From NCBI GenBank assembly GCA_913060875.1, contig CAJXSL010000015.1, positions 1 to 64,000 on the forward strand: a stretch of 64,000 bases of DNA, written 5' to 3'. The DNA is from an uncultured Desulfobacteraceae bacterium (GTDB lineage: Bacteria; Desulfobacterota; Desulfobacteria; Desulfobacterales; UBA5852). Position numbers and translations under genes: made by a program. The stretch's first letter is position 1, and each line of letters begins with the position of its first letter. Below the pieces are notes generated by a model that saw only the letters and a list, made by a program, of their open reading frames with translations, ran no database searches and had not been told where the DNA came from. Below, piece after piece: positions 36,730 to 46,105 of this stretch.

Positions 36730-36794
36730 GACCGGGCAACGAAGTGAACAAGGACCATTCGTGGGCGTATCTGCAAAAAAGCCGGGCAATGCGA

Positions 36795-37256
36795 TCAGGG
36801 AATCACCAATTCGGACATTTTTTGCGTGATGCTTCGACCCTGGGCGTCCAGGCGCGCCTGCCATGCCGGCTGACCGCGGAGATAAAGCGTGGCCTGATCG
36901 TGAAAAACCTTCGCCTGGGGAGCGTTCTCCTTCTTCAGCCATGATGCCGCCAGATAATAATAGCCGGGACCGAAATGCGGCGACTGGGCCAGGGCCTGCT
37001 CGAAAAATCGGATGGCCGAATCCACCTGCCCCTCCGCCAGAAGGGCGCGCCCCCGCTCGGTCAATGCGGCCGCCACACCTTCCCGGCGATGGAGTTCATT
37101 CCGGACAGCTTCCGGCGATGCGCTTTCCTCAGGCACTTCCTGCACGGCAGGGGGAGGCGGTTCTGATGCCGGCGGCGGTGGCATCACCATGGGTCGGCAG
37201 GCAAAAACCATCATAAAAAAAACCGTCGCCAGGCACCGTCGAGCCTTAAAAGTCAT
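36795..37256 (-). CDS. TPR-containing lipoprotein
   Basis: A 153-residue lipoprotein with lipobox VFAC (Cys20), a Pro/Glu-rich linker (about 24-50) and one to two TPR units (about 60-130, LLAEGQVDSAIRFFEQALAQSPHFGPGYYYLA). It starts inside the last codons of the PBP1b-like gene (11-bp overlap), so the two are translationally coupled. By position it may be a lipoprotein partner or activator of the synthase, like LpoB for PBP1b, although no LpoB homology is visible (inference). Confidence 0.8.
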   Translation of the reverse strand: MTFKARRCLATVFFMMVFACRPMVMPPPPASEPPPPAVQEVPEESASPEAVRNELHRREGVAAALTERGRALLAEGQVDSAIRFFEQALAQSPHFGPGYYYLAASWLKKENAPQAKVFHDQATLYLRGQPAWQARLDAQGRSITQKMSELVIP

Positions 37257-39564
37257 CAGACCTTCCTTTGATTTTCTGCATCAACCGCTCCAGCACCGCG
37301 TCCGGATGATGCAGGGTGGCTGAATCCTCCGGCACGTTTCCGGCTAAAAACCATTCGGTCGTGGTTTCCCCACAGTCCTCGCCATAGGATGGAAAACCAT
37401 CCCGGGAGCAGATAACCCGTTGCTCGACACCGGGGGGCACCGCAAAGTCGCCTCCGGTGATCTGATGGGGAATGGCGCGGGCCAGCTCCGCCCAGATGGG
37501 CAGCGCCGCCGTGGCGCCCGAGGCATGAATCGAGGCCCCGCTGTCATACCCTACCCATACCAGGATCAGAATATCGGGCGTATACCCCACAAACCAGGCA
37601 TCCCGGGAATTGTTGGTGGTGCCGGTTTTGCCGGCCACCGGAAAATGAATACCATGGCCTGCCAGCCCCCGTGCGGTCCCCTCCCTGACCACACTGCGCA
37701 AAAGCGTGGTCATCAAAAAAGCCCGCTCCGGATCAATGACACGCCGGGCTCGCATATGGCGTCTTTCCAGAGGTTGGCCCACGTCGTTGTAGACATCCCG
37801 CAGGCCGACGGGGTTGGGCAGCAGGCCGGCGGCAGAAAAAACGCAATAGGCCCTTGCGAGTTCCATCGGCGCCACGTCAACGGCCCCCAAAGCCAGGGAG
37901 GGATAAGGTTTTAAAGGGGTTGAAAAATCAAACCGGGCGGCGGTTTGAACGACCTGATCCAGGCCCACTTTCATGGCCAGGTCCACGGTGGCCCGATTGA
38001 CCGACCGGGCCAGGGCTTCCCGCAGGCTGATGACCGGTCTGGCAAAATTACCGGCGTTGCGCGGCTGCCAGAGCTTGCCATCCACTTCATAGGTCCGTTC
38101 CTCATTGGAGAGAACCGAAACAGGGGTGTACGTATCCAGGGCGGCCAGATACGTAAACACTTTGAAGGTGCTCCCGGCCTGGCGACGGGCCTGCGTGATC
38201 CGGTTGAACTGGCTGAGGTGATAATCCCGCCCGCCCACCATGGCCAGCACAGCCCCGGTTTGGGGCTTCATCACAACAATGGCACCCTGGAGCGGCTCGG
38301 CAACGACGGTTTTCTCCCCACCGCCGGGCAATGTCGCTTCGATACGGGCCAGGCCATTGGTCAGGGCGGCTTCGGCCGCAGCCTGGACCTGGGTGTCAAG
38401 CGTCGTGTAGATGACGAGTCCCAGGGAGGTGAGATCCTCCGGTGCGTAGAGTTCGGAAAGCTGGCGGCCTAAATAATCGACAAAATAGGCGGCCGCACGC
38501 TGATGGGGTCGGATGCCGACCGGTTGAACTGCCGTTTGAAGGGCTTCGGCGTAAGCTTCAGGTGTGATCCAGCCATGGTCCTGCATGGCGCGCAAAACGG
38601 TATCCCGACGTTGCCGGCAACGCTCCGGGTCCGCGTACGGCGAGTAGGTATTGGGGCTCTTGATCAGGCCGGCCAGTGTGGCGGCTTCAGCAACCGTGAG
38701 ATCCCGGGCGGGTTTGCCGAAATAAAAGCGGCTCGCTTCACTGATCCCGTTGATGGACACCGATTGGTTCTGCCCGAGATAAATTTCATTGAGGTACATT
38801 TCGAGAATGGTTGGCTTGTCATAACGCCACTCGATCACAAGTGCCAGAACCATTTCCTTGACTTTGCGCCCTAGCGTTCGCTCGGGGGTCAAAAAGTAAT
38901 TCTTGGCCAGCTGCTGTGTTATGGTGGAACCGCCCTGGCGAATGCTGCCGGAGCGTAAATTGGCGAGCAAGGCTCTCCCGATGCCGCGCCAGTCAAGACC
39001 GATATGGTCGTAAAAGCGGCTGTCTTCCGCTGCGCGAACGGCATCCGCCAGGTGCTTCGGCACGTGGTCGATGGCGATCAGCTCCCGCCTTTCTCTTTCC
39101 GGGCCGAAGAAGAACCCCACTTTTTCGGGTTCCAGGGTCACCATTGCCAGGGGTGGACCGGGCGGCAGGCGTTCCAGGGATTCAATGAACGGCCCGTCGG
39201 TCGTCAGCCGTACGCCAAAACCCGGACGGGTGAGGCCCGGGTGGCGGCGGTCGTGAAGAAACAGTTCCAGGGTCTTGCCGATCGCCCGCATTTCCCCCTT
39301 GGCCCGGGGCGTGTGGCGAACGGGACGGTAATCCAGACGGTAAAGCTTTTCCAAAAGCAGGGATCGGTTGATCCGCATGCCGGGAAACAAAAGGGTGACG
39401 TCTGAGTAGATCCGCGAAGGGATCTGCCAGCGGCGGCCGGAAAACCGCTGCTCGACGTCCTGGTAAAGATGCCATCCATAGGCCCCCAGCAGCGATACGC
39501 CGGCCACCAGGACGACCAGAAAGCCGGTTAAAAGCAGGCGGTATTTGCGTGACGGCATTTTCAT
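37246..39564 (-). CDS. mrcB: penicillin-binding protein 1B-like bifunctional peptidoglycan synthase
   Basis: A class A PBP of 772 residues from the chosen ATG (MKMPSRKYRLLLTGF). A single TM anchor (about 9-31) precedes a UB2H-like regulatory domain, typical of PBP1b. The glycosyltransferase domain (about 165-330) has AAEDSRFYDHIGLD, GGSTITQQLAKN and EWRYDKPTILEMYLNEIYLG. The transpeptidase has the active Ser in GSTFKVF (SxxK), SVN and GKTGTTN. It polymerises and cross-links peptidoglycan at the inner membrane. A longer frame from 39663 adds 33 residues unlike a PBP start. The TPR lipoprotein overlaps its 3' end. Confidence 0.93.
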   Translation of the reverse strand: MKMPSRKYRLLLTGFLVVLVAGVSLLGAYGWHLYQDVEQRFSGRRWQIPSRIYSDVTLLFPGMRINRSLLLEKLYRLDYRPVRHTPRAKGEMRAIGKTLELFLHDRRHPGLTRPGFGVRLTTDGPFIESLERLPPGPPLAMVTLEPEKVGFFFGPERERRELIAIDHVPKHLADAVRAAEDSRFYDHIGLDWRGIGRALLANLRSGSIRQGGSTITQQLAKNYFLTPERTLGRKVKEMVLALVIEWRYDKPTILEMYLNEIYLGQNQSVSINGISEASRFYFGKPARDLTVAEAATLAGLIKSPNTYSPYADPERCRQRRDTVLRAMQDHGWITPEAYAEALQTAVQPVGIRPHQRAAAYFVDYLGRQLSELYAPEDLTSLGLVIYTTLDTQVQAAAEAALTNGLARIEATLPGGGEKTVVAEPLQGAIVVMKPQTGAVLAMVGGRDYHLSQFNRITQARRQAGSTFKVFTYLAALDTYTPVSVLSNEERTYEVDGKLWQPRNAGNFARPVISLREALARSVNRATVDLAMKVGLDQVVQTAARFDFSTPLKPYPSLALGAVDVAPMELARAYCVFSAAGLLPNPVGLRDVYNDVGQPLERRHMRARRVIDPERAFLMTTLLRSVVREGTARGLAGHGIHFPVAGKTGTTNNSRDAWFVGYTPDILILVWVGYDSGASIHASGATAALPIWAELARAIPHQITGGDFAVPPGVEQRVICSRDGFPSYGEDCGETTTEWFLAGNVPEDSATLHHPDAVLERLMQKIKGRSDDF

Positions 39565-39791
39565 GGATTGCGTTGAAGCCTTGTGATGCGGTTGCCGGGG
39601 CCTTCCCGGGAGAAAATGTATCGCCCGATCCCGTAGAAAGCAATCGCTAAGGGTGGTTGACAATCTGGATTGGCAAAGCTTATGGCTTGTCTATCGTATC
39701 CGTAGGACCGCTCCGGGGCCTCCATCAATGGTTGCGGGTTTAGATCAGAACTTGAAAAACAGCGCGCGACGACAGTGCAAAGGTATTTTGC

Positions 39792-41144
39792 ATGGCAGTC
39801 AACCACAAGCGAAAAGCCATATGGGGCTGGGCTTTTTACGATTGGGCCAATTCGGCGTTTGCCACCACCGTGATGGCCGGATTCTTTCCGGTTTTTTTCA
39901 CCCAATTCTGGAGCGCCGGCGCCGATCCCAATATCACCAATGCCCGCCTTGGCTTTGGTAATGCCGCCGCCAGCCTTCTGGTGGCCGCGTTCGCCCCGTT
40001 TCTGGGGGCCATGGCCGACAGCGGCGGTTCCCGCAAGCGATTTCTGGCGCTGTTTACCACCGTGGGGGTTGCCGCCACGGCGACCCTTTTCTGGTTGCCC
40101 CAGGGGCAATGGGCCGGGGCCATCATGATTTACGGCTTGGGCATCATCGGGTTTTCGGGCGCTATCATTTTTTACGATGCCCTCCTGCCCCTCGTGGCCC
40201 GACGGGAGGATCTGGACCGGGTTTCCGCATTGGGCTATGCCGCCGGTTATCTTGGGGGCGGCCTCCTTTTCCTGTTGAATGTCATCATGACCCAGAAGCC
40301 CCACTGGTTCGGGCTGGCCAATGCCGCCGCAGCCGTGCAGTGGTCTTTCCTGACCGTTGCCGTTTGGTGGGGCCTTTTCAGTCTGGCGACTTTTGGATGG
40401 GTATCCGAGCCGGCGGTACCGCCCTTGACGGGTGCCGGGCATACCTGGCGCCGGGCCTGGCGGCAACTCCTAACCACCCTGCGCCATGTTCGGGATCGCA
40501 AACCGGTGTTTCTTTTTCTGCTGGCTTACTGGTTCTACATCGACGGGGTGGATACCATCATTCGTATGGCCGTGGCCTACGGATTGTCCCTCGGCTTTGC
40601 CGCTGCCGATCTCATCACCGCTTTACTTCTCGTGCAATTCGTGGGGTTTCCGGCCGCGCTGCTTTTCGGACGCCTGGGCCAGCGCTGGGGGGTCAAGCGC
40701 AGCCTGTTCCTGGCCCTTGGGGTCTATATGGGGATCACAGTCTGGGGCACCGTCATGCACGCGCGCTGGGAATTTTTCGGTATTGCGCTGGCCGTGGCCA
40801 TGGTGCAGGGCGGTATTCAGGCCCTCAGCCGTTCTTACTACGCCCGCCTCATCCCCGAAGGCCATTCGGCCGAGTTTTTCGGTCTCTACAATATGATGGG
40901 GAAATTTGCGGCCATCATCGGGCCGGCCCTGATGGGGACGGTGGGGCTGGCCGCCAAGCATATTCTAGCCACGCACGCCCCCTCACCGGAAGCAGCGCCG
41001 GGCATTGCCAACCTCGCCTCCCGCATCAGCATCGCTTCCGTGATGCTGCTCTTCATCATTGGCGCAGCCCTGCTCGCACGTGTCAAACCCCAGGCCTCTG
41101 CACCAGCGATACCGCCGGAAGGCAATGCGGCAAGAGAAGAATAA
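39792..41144 (+). CDS. UMF1/Atg22-type MFS transporter
   Basis: A 450-residue, 12-helix major facilitator. The N-terminus carries the UMF1-family signature AFYDWANSAFATTVMAGFFP, shared with fungal vacuole effluxer Atg22. Later motifs are GAMADSGGSRKRFL (loop 2-3) and GGIQALSRSYYARLIPEG (loop near helix 10). The substrate of bacterial members is unknown. An AAGGT site lies 7 nt before the ATG. It diverges from the PBP1b-like gene. Confidence 0.88.
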   Translation: MAVNHKRKAIWGWAFYDWANSAFATTVMAGFFPVFFTQFWSAGADPNITNARLGFGNAAASLLVAAFAPFLGAMADSGGSRKRFLALFTTVGVAATATLFWLPQGQWAGAIMIYGLGIIGFSGAIIFYDALLPLVARREDLDRVSALGYAAGYLGGGLLFLLNVIMTQKPHWFGLANAAAAVQWSFLTVAVWWGLFSLATFGWVSEPAVPPLTGAGHTWRRAWRQLLTTLRHVRDRKPVFLFLLAYWFYIDGVDTIIRMAVAYGLSLGFAAADLITALLLVQFVGFPAALLFGRLGQRWGVKRSLFLALGVYMGITVWGTVMHARWEFFGIALAVAMVQGGIQALSRSYYARLIPEGHSAEFFGLYNMMGKFAAIIGPALMGTVGLAAKHILATHAPSPEAAPGIANLASRISIASVMLLFIIGAALLARVKPQASAPAIPPEGNAAREE

Positions 41145-41169
41145 GGCCTATACCGCGAAATCCCCGCTT

Positions 41170-42003
41170 TCAGCTTGACGCTTTGAGCTTGGCTCTTTTT
41201 TCTATCCGAGCCGCCTGGTTCACCAATCGCTGAAGCACCAGTGCCCGGTCGGAAAACAGCCAATCGATCCCCCGGCCCACCTCGCGATACAGGCAGCTCG
41301 GGGAATTGATGTAGCCGGTGCCGATGCGCCCCCCCCGGCGACGGATCATCTGGATATCTTCACGCCGGATGAGCGCATAGTGCCCGGCCATGCCCCCCCA
41401 GGCACTGGCTTTGAACGCCTGTTTGACCTTGTGGAGATTCATCTGGGCGATGGGCAGACAGGCCCGGGCCGGAGAAAACCGAAGGCGGTGCAGCAGATGT
41501 GGGTCCAGACTGAGAATGTGGTAGTCACGCCCGGGGGTGAGGTTTTGGAGGTGGCGCTGCAAAATCCTGGCCTGGCGGCTCGCACCATCAGACGACAGGG
41601 CTTTGACTTCAATCATCAGGTGTAGACGACCGCCGAATTGCGCGACGACCTTTTCCAGCGTCGGCACCAACGGCAGAAGGCGCTGCAAGGTCTCAAGATC
41701 CATACCTGCAATCGGACGATCAAGGCCGAACAACCGTCGCCCATCCGGGTCATGGGAAACCACCGGCACCTCATCCCGGGTCCAGCGGACATCCAGTTCA
41801 ACCCCCCAACCACAGGCCTCGTGAAACAGTTCGAACGCCGCAAGGGTGTTTTCAAAAACCTGAGAATTGTCGTAAATCCCACGATGGGCCACGACACGGG
41901 CGGCAGCCAGCCGTCGCGCCGGTGGAGGGGTCGGCCGAAGACGCGCAACCCAGCGGTCGGCGGACTTGAGAAGGCATTTCTCCAACCAGGCCTGCAGCTG
42001 CAT
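41170..42003 (-). CDS. glycerophosphodiester phosphodiesterase
   Basis: A 277-residue GDPD-family enzyme. It carries the catalytic and metal motifs VVAHRGIYDN (His-Arg), GVELDVRWT (Glu-Asp) and VSHDPDGRRLFG (His). No signal peptide is visible, suggesting a cytoplasmic enzyme that hydrolyses glycerophosphodiesters to glycerol-3-phosphate and an alcohol. The N-terminal 30 residues (LEKCLLKSADRWVARLR) look amphipathic and may touch the membrane. It converges with the UMF1 gene at 25 bp. Confidence 0.88.
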   Translation of the reverse strand: MQLQAWLEKCLLKSADRWVARLRPTPPPARRLAAARVVAHRGIYDNSQVFENTLAAFELFHEACGWGVELDVRWTRDEVPVVSHDPDGRRLFGLDRPIAGMDLETLQRLLPLVPTLEKVVAQFGGRLHLMIEVKALSSDGASRQARILQRHLQNLTPGRDYHILSLDPHLLHRLRFSPARACLPIAQMNLHKVKQAFKASAWGGMAGHYALIRREDIQMIRRRGGRIGTGYINSPSCLYREVGRGIDWLFSDRALVLQRLVNQAARIEKRAKLKASS

Positions 42004-42150
42004 ATCCGATTCATTCCCGTCGACGATTACCGGTCAGCCGCCGCCGTTTAGCCGCCGTGGCTTACCCTGTCGAAACGGCCCGAAGCGGGGCACAAGTAAA
42101 GACTGTGAAGACATCGAAAAGCCTTCCCGTTCCTGAACGCGAATGGCATG

Positions 42151-42621
42151 TTAATGGACGATGAGAACCGAAATATTTTTGGCCAGCTGGAGCACTTTCT
42201 GCGAAATGCTGCCCAGGAAAAAATCACGAATGCCGCTCACACCGCGTTTGCCGATGACGATCAGATCATAGCCCTGTGAGGCCTCCTGGATGATGTCGCG
42301 TGCGATGCCTTTGCGTTTGGGTTCAATTTTGGTGTTGACATAGGCCGGATCCCATCCGGCTGCGCACAAAGTCGCTTTGCTTTTGTCGCATGCCTCACTG
42401 ACCAGGCTGCGTTTCTTGTCTTCCAACTGACAGAAGCTCGACTGCTGCGATTTGAAAAGAGGTGTCAATTCCGGACTGTTCATATCACACAAGCTGGCGG
42501 TATCCGAAAGAACGCTGAACAGGGTTACAGTGGCGTGATTCTGGAAATTCGCGGCCACATAATTTACGGCACGCGCGGCGTTTTCCGAATCGTCCAGTGC
42601 GATCAAGATTTTCTGGGCCAT
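42151..42621 (-). CDS. universal stress protein (UspA family)
   Basis: A 156-residue single-domain Usp. ILIALDDSENAARAV starts the Rossmann-like fold. The ATP-binding motif appears as GKRGVSGIRDFFLGSISQKVL (G-2x-G-9x-G-S). Cys residues cluster in the middle region (LCDM, SFCQL, EACDKS, LCAAGW). GGGAGG lies 8 nt upstream of the ATG. A MITE-like element fills most of its upstream region. Confidence 0.9.
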   Translation of the reverse strand: MAQKILIALDDSENAARAVNYVAANFQNHATVTLFSVLSDTASLCDMNSPELTPLFKSQQSSFCQLEDKKRSLVSEACDKSKATLCAAGWDPAYVNTKIEPKRKGIARDIIQEASQGYDLIVIGKRGVSGIRDFFLGSISQKVLQLAKNISVLIVH

Positions 42622-42694
42622 GGCTCATTCCTCCCTGGCAGGCGATGCCCATATCAACTCCGGACACGCGATTCATCATAAACAACCCGTATCC

Positions 42695-42907
42695 TAGCTT
42701 TCGTCCAGAGATGGGCGATTTTGGTCCCGAGCAAGGTCTGAGCGTTTTTTCCCGCTACACGGGATATTATCCCGTTAGACGGGACCTCCCGTCGGACCTA
42801 TTCTCTGCAGCAGGTGGGAATCGCAGGAATAGTGGCCTATTTCGAGGATTTCAAAAGAGCGAAAACGCCGCTCGGGGCCCAAAGATGCCATTTATGGACG
42901 AATACTA
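42695..42907. mobile_element. MITE-like inverted-repeat element, copy 1
   Basis: A 213-bp non-coding element with about 38-bp imperfect terminal inverted repeats: the left end starts TAGCTTTCGTCCAGAGATGG, and the right end reads CCATTTATGGACGAATACTA. Both ends finish in TA, as with Tc1/mariner-type TA target duplication. The right half (42820-42900) is nearly identical to copy 2 at 55841-55987. Compared with copy 2 it has about 70 extra bases in the middle. It fills the gap upstream of the usp gene. Confidence 0.8.
42750..42796. repeat. tandem CCCG/CGGG palindromes inside MITE copy 1
   Basis: Two 13-bp hairpin units, CCCGCTACACGGG (42751-42763) and CCCGTTAGACGGG (42771-42783), plus a third half-unit CCCGTCGG from 42788. 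The spacer between the first two is itself palindromic (ACGGGAT/ATCCCGT). This array is absent from copy 2. It could be repeated protein-binding sites upstream of usp or a nested repeat. Confidence 0.6.
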
Positions 42908-42990
42908 TTTAATATGGTTCTGATCCCGCTCGTTGGCAAGGCGGCACCATTGGCAAAGGTCCCGTGCCCCCATCCTGAAAGGCAATGCGA

Positions 42991-45180
42991 TCAATAAAGT
43001 CCGTAGCGCTTCATCTTGCGTTGCAGGGTTCTCCGATTGATCCCCAGGGAGGCCGCCGTTCGGCTGACATGCCAGCGCATCTGCTGCAGTTGTTCAAGCA
43101 GAAAGGCCTTTTCAAATTGTGCGATGGCCTGGTCGAGCTGGTCGGTTTCGCCGATGGCAGGCCCGCTGGCATTAATCGCACTGCCACGATCCATGGCGCC
43201 CGCGCTGACATCTTCCAGAACCAGCCGGCCAAGGGTGACATACCGGTGCAGCACATTTTGCAGTTCGCGGACATTGCCCGGCCAGTGATAACCGATCAGC
43301 TGGTCCATGATATTCCCCGGCAGGGGATGACATTTGCGGCCTTCATCACCGTAAGAGCCCAGGAAATGCTCGACCAGCAGCGGGATATCCTCACGGCGAT
43401 CCCGCAGCGATGGGAGGTGGATGGGAATGATATGAATACGATAATAAAAATCTTCACGCATCTTGCCGTCGCGCACCATTTTCAACATGTCACGGTTGGT
43501 GGCCGCAATGATGCGAATATCCGTCTTGTGGACATGCTTGCCGCCCACCGGGGTATAGCCGCCCCCCTCGATAGCCCGCAACAGTTTGACCTGCATGGAC
43601 ACATCGATCTCGCCGATTTCGTCCAGGAAAAGGGTCCCGCCGTGGGCCAGCTCGAGAAACCCGCTTTTATCCCGTTCAGCCCCTGTGAAGGCGCCTTTTT
43701 TATAACCAAAAAACTCGCTCTCCAGCAGGTTTTCCGGAATGGCACCGCAGTTGACCGGAACGAAGCTCTGCTTCCGGCGGTCACTGAAATCATGAATGGC
43801 CCGCGAGACGAGTTCCTTGCCGGTACCGGACTCCCCGTAGACGATCACATTCGCGTGGGACGCCGCCGCCCTGAGAATCATTTCGTAGACCTGCTGCATG
43901 GGCGCACTGCGCCCGAGAATCTGTCCGAAGCGGAACCGGTCCTTGATACTGGAACGCAGGCGCTGGTTTTCCTTGTTAAGCTCCAGTTCGGCTTGTTTGC
44001 TGGTGTCGATATCGGTTACCAGGCCTTCCAGTCTCAGCAACCGCCCCTGGTCATCATAGACGCCGGCACCGCGATTCCGGACCCATTTGTACTCACCGGA
44101 GGCCATTTTAAGGCGAAAAACCGATTCGAAAGGTTGCCCGGCCTCGACGGCCGCATCGACCGTTTGCCGTACTTCTTCGGCATCCTCAGGGTGAATATTG
44201 TTTTCGAAATGGTCCTCAAACTTACTGCCCACCAGCTCATCCGCATCGAATCCCGTGAAGGCCAGCGCCCCACGGCTGACCATGGAAATGGTTTTCTGGT
44301 CATCATCCTCAATGCTGTAGGCCATGCCCGGCATGTTGTCCAGCAGGCGTTTCATGCGCGCCTGGCTTTCCTGCAAGGCCTTTTCGGCGTGTTTGCGCAG
44401 GGAGACGTCCATCAGGGATACGATGGTGCGGGTGGTGCCCGGAATGACATCCGCTTTCAGGGCGACGAATTTGCGCCCCCCCCGGCGCGTGACCAGTTGC
44501 CCCTCGTATTCCGATGGGGATACGCCGCCTGCCAGGCGGGTTTTATGATAGGCCACCAGCCGCTCGTAATCATCATCAGGAACCAGTTCACGGAAAACCC
44601 GCTTCTGGCGGAACTCTTCGGCCGGGATGCCCGTCAGGCGAACAAATTCACCGTTGAAGCTGTGAATGATCAAATCCTGTTCGAGAATGACCATCGCCGT
44701 GCCGGTATTTTCAAAGAGGGTGCGGTACCAGCGCTCCATTTCGTCCGGATGGGGCTTGGCAACCGAGGGGTCTTCCTCAAAGGAACCGGGGCATTCATCC
44801 GGTCCGTGGCAATGGCTGATATCCGCTGCCATGACAATGGTTCCGCAACGGTGCCCTTCGGCATCCAGCCATTCGCTGGCCGTCCAGGACAGCCAGCGGG
44901 GCATGCCATCCGGATCATGGTGACGGCCCACAACAGGACCGGCATCTTGCGGCTGCCGCAGCAACTGATCCCAATCGGCCTTCATCCAAGGCCGCCAGTC
45001 GATCTCCAGAGGGGCAACCAGTGTTTCGACAGACTGGTTACGTACGGATTCCGGGTCGATATGCAGCAAACGCCCACCACACGGATTAAGATGAACAATC
45101 CGGCGTTGGGCATCCAAAAGCGCTATAAGACCACTGGCCTGATTCACAGTTTCCTGGAACATGGGGCTGCCGTTCTCCAT
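42991..45180 (-). CDS. PAS-domain sigma-54-dependent transcriptional activator (Fis family)
   Basis: A 729-residue cytoplasmic regulator. Three PAS/PAC regions precede the AAA+ domain (about 10-130, 150-275, 285-400). The AAA+ core has GESGTGKE (Walker A), the sigma-54 contact loop [17 protein letters not shown] (Walker B) and the Arg finger region FYYRI. A Fis-type HTH ends the protein ([20 protein letters not shown]). No receiver domain is present, so PAS ligands or redox state should control it. No matching -24/-12 promoter is obvious nearby. An alternative start is Met7. Confidence 0.93.
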   Translation of the reverse strand: MENGSPMFQETVNQASGLIALLDAQRRIVHLNPCGGRLLHIDPESVRNQSVETLVAPLEIDWRPWMKADWDQLLRQPQDAGPVVGRHHDPDGMPRWLSWTASEWLDAEGHRCGTIVMAADISHCHGPDECPGSFEEDPSVAKPHPDEMERWYRTLFENTGTAMVILEQDLIIHSFNGEFVRLTGIPAEEFRQKRVFRELVPDDDYERLVAYHKTRLAGGVSPSEYEGQLVTRRGGRKFVALKADVIPGTTRTIVSLMDVSLRKHAEKALQESQARMKRLLDNMPGMAYSIEDDDQKTISMVSRGALAFTGFDADELVGSKFEDHFENNIHPEDAEEVRQTVDAAVEAGQPFESVFRLKMASGEYKWVRNRGAGVYDDQGRLLRLEGLVTDIDTSKQAELELNKENQRLRSSIKDRFRFGQILGRSAPMQQVYEMILRAAASHANVIVYGESGTGKELVSRAIHDFSDRRKQSFVPVNCGAIPENLLESEFFGYKKGAFTGAERDKSGFLELAHGGTLFLDEIGEIDVSMQVKLLRAIEGGGYTPVGGKHVHKTDIRIIAATNRDMLKMVRDGKMREDFYYRIHIIPIHLPSLRDRREDIPLLVEHFLGSYGDEGRKCHPLPGNIMDQLIGYHWPGNVRELQNVLHRYVTLGRLVLEDVSAGAMDRGSAINASGPAIGETDQLDQAIAQFEKAFLLEQLQQMRWHVSRTAASLGINRRTLQRKMKRYGLY

Positions 45181-45322
45181 TAACCTTATCGCTAAAGCAA
45201 CGTGTCATGTTGCCGGTCAGAGAAATTTAAGAGTTTACTCTAATCGTGAATCAGAGGGATGGCAATCATTTTCAGATCAGGGGCAGTGGGGCCGGGAGGG
45301 GACGGTTGGCGGATATGGAGAT

Positions 45323-45357
45323 GGCCTCCAGGCCGGCCCGGGAGCCGTCTGGAGGCC
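45323..45357. repeat. inverted repeat downstream of the pseudo-receiver/lipoprotein pair
   Basis: Arms GGCCTCCAG (45323-45331) and CTGGAGGCC (45349-45357) form a 9-bp stem 12 bp past the lipoprotein stop on the minus strand. It probably marks the transcript end; no T run follows. Confidence 0.45.
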
Positions 45358-45368
45358 GCGCATTGGCA

Positions 45369-45662
45369 TTACATCTCTTTCCAGCACTGTTTGACCACCT
45401 GGTCGTTTTTGATCTGGTAGACCATGGCCGATTTCGCATCGCTGGGCGGAAATGTCCGGATATAAATCAGCTCCTGCATGCCGTCATCGTGGGAAACGAC
45501 TTTGGTCGGAGCCCCCAGACGGGCGATAACGCTTTCCTTGGTCGTGGGATGATCGCTGTACCATTGTTCATCCCAGGTGCCGTAGCTTCCAGCGCAGCCC
45601 ACCAGGAAAGCGGCCACCACCGCCCAGACAACCATCAGCAGTACAATGTTACCCTTTTTCAT
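45369..45662 (-). CDS. small lipoprotein (BamE/SmpA-like size and layout)
   Basis: A 97-residue lipoprotein with lipobox LVGC (Cys23). The mature part, about 75 residues, carries TTKESVIARLGAPTKVVSHDDGMQELIY, the pattern of small BamE/OmlA-like folds (TKxxVxxxLGxPT). The family is not certain. Its ATG overlaps the stop of the pseudo-receiver gene (ATGA), so the two are co-translated, a curious mix of an envelope lipoprotein and a cytoplasmic signalling domain. Confidence 0.72.
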   Translation of the reverse strand: MKKGNIVLLMVVWAVVAAFLVGCAGSYGTWDEQWYSDHPTTKESVIARLGAPTKVVSHDDGMQELIYIRTFPPSDAKSAMVYQIKNDQVVKQCWKEM

Positions 45663-46105
45663 GATAGCTCCTTTCGGTTGGATAGGTTTCGTCCTTCAGA
45701 CGCCAAGATCTTTGGCTCTTCTCCATGAACACCTTGGCGGTTGAAACAATTCGCTTCGAAATGCTGCATAAGAATTTTCAAGCGCGGTAAATCGCTGGCT
45801 TTTTGCAGGTAGAAATCGACCCCTTGGGTTCTCACCCGGCGTTCGAAATCAGGCTGATCCAAGTCACCGATCACGATCAGCAAGGCATCGGGCCATGAAC
45901 GCCGCATGCGGGGAATCCACTCCACACCTTCCAGCGACAATTTTTCCTCACCGACGAAGATCAGGTGCCAAGTCTCCTGCGGAGAATGGACCAGGGCTTT
46001 TGCGCAGCTTGATTCGACCGCCACCGAATGTCCCCAGTCCTCAAGCATATCCCGGATGAGAGAGCTTTGTTCCGGTAGGGAATCGATCATCAAGACCTTG
46101 AGCAT
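45659..46105 (-). CDS. degenerate (pseudo-)receiver domain protein
   Basis: A 148-residue single-domain CheY-like protein from the ATG at 46105 (MLKVLMIDSLPEQ), which has an AGAGGT site 7 nt upstream; the longer frame to 46159 lacks one. The receiver fold is visible: VLMID for the acidic end, LLIVIGD at strand 4, and DFYLQKAS keeping the conserved Lys. The phospho-acceptor position reads HLIFVGEEK, with Gly52 where Asp is expected, and one of the paired acidic residues is Ser9. It likely works without phosphorylation. Its last codons overlap the lipoprotein start. Confidence 0.75.
   Translation of the reverse strand: MLKVLMIDSLPEQSSLIRDMLEDWGHSVAVESSCAKALVHSPQETWHLIFVGEEKLSLEGVEWIPRMRRSWPDALLIVIGDLDQPDFERRVRTQGVDFYLQKASDLPRLKILMQHFEANCFNRQGVHGEEPKILASEGRNLSNRKELS

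Noticed and set aside
42940-42975. GGCACG...TTTGC resembling a sigma-54 promoter on the minus strand
   Set aside because: The GG-GC spacing is 12 rather than the required 10 nt, and it is 300 bp from the usp start.
42985-45183. 732-codon plus-strand frame covering the whole sigma-54 activator gene
   Set aside because: Striking length, but it is the codon-for-codon antisense image of a gene with textbook AAA+ motifs; it has no recognisable domain.
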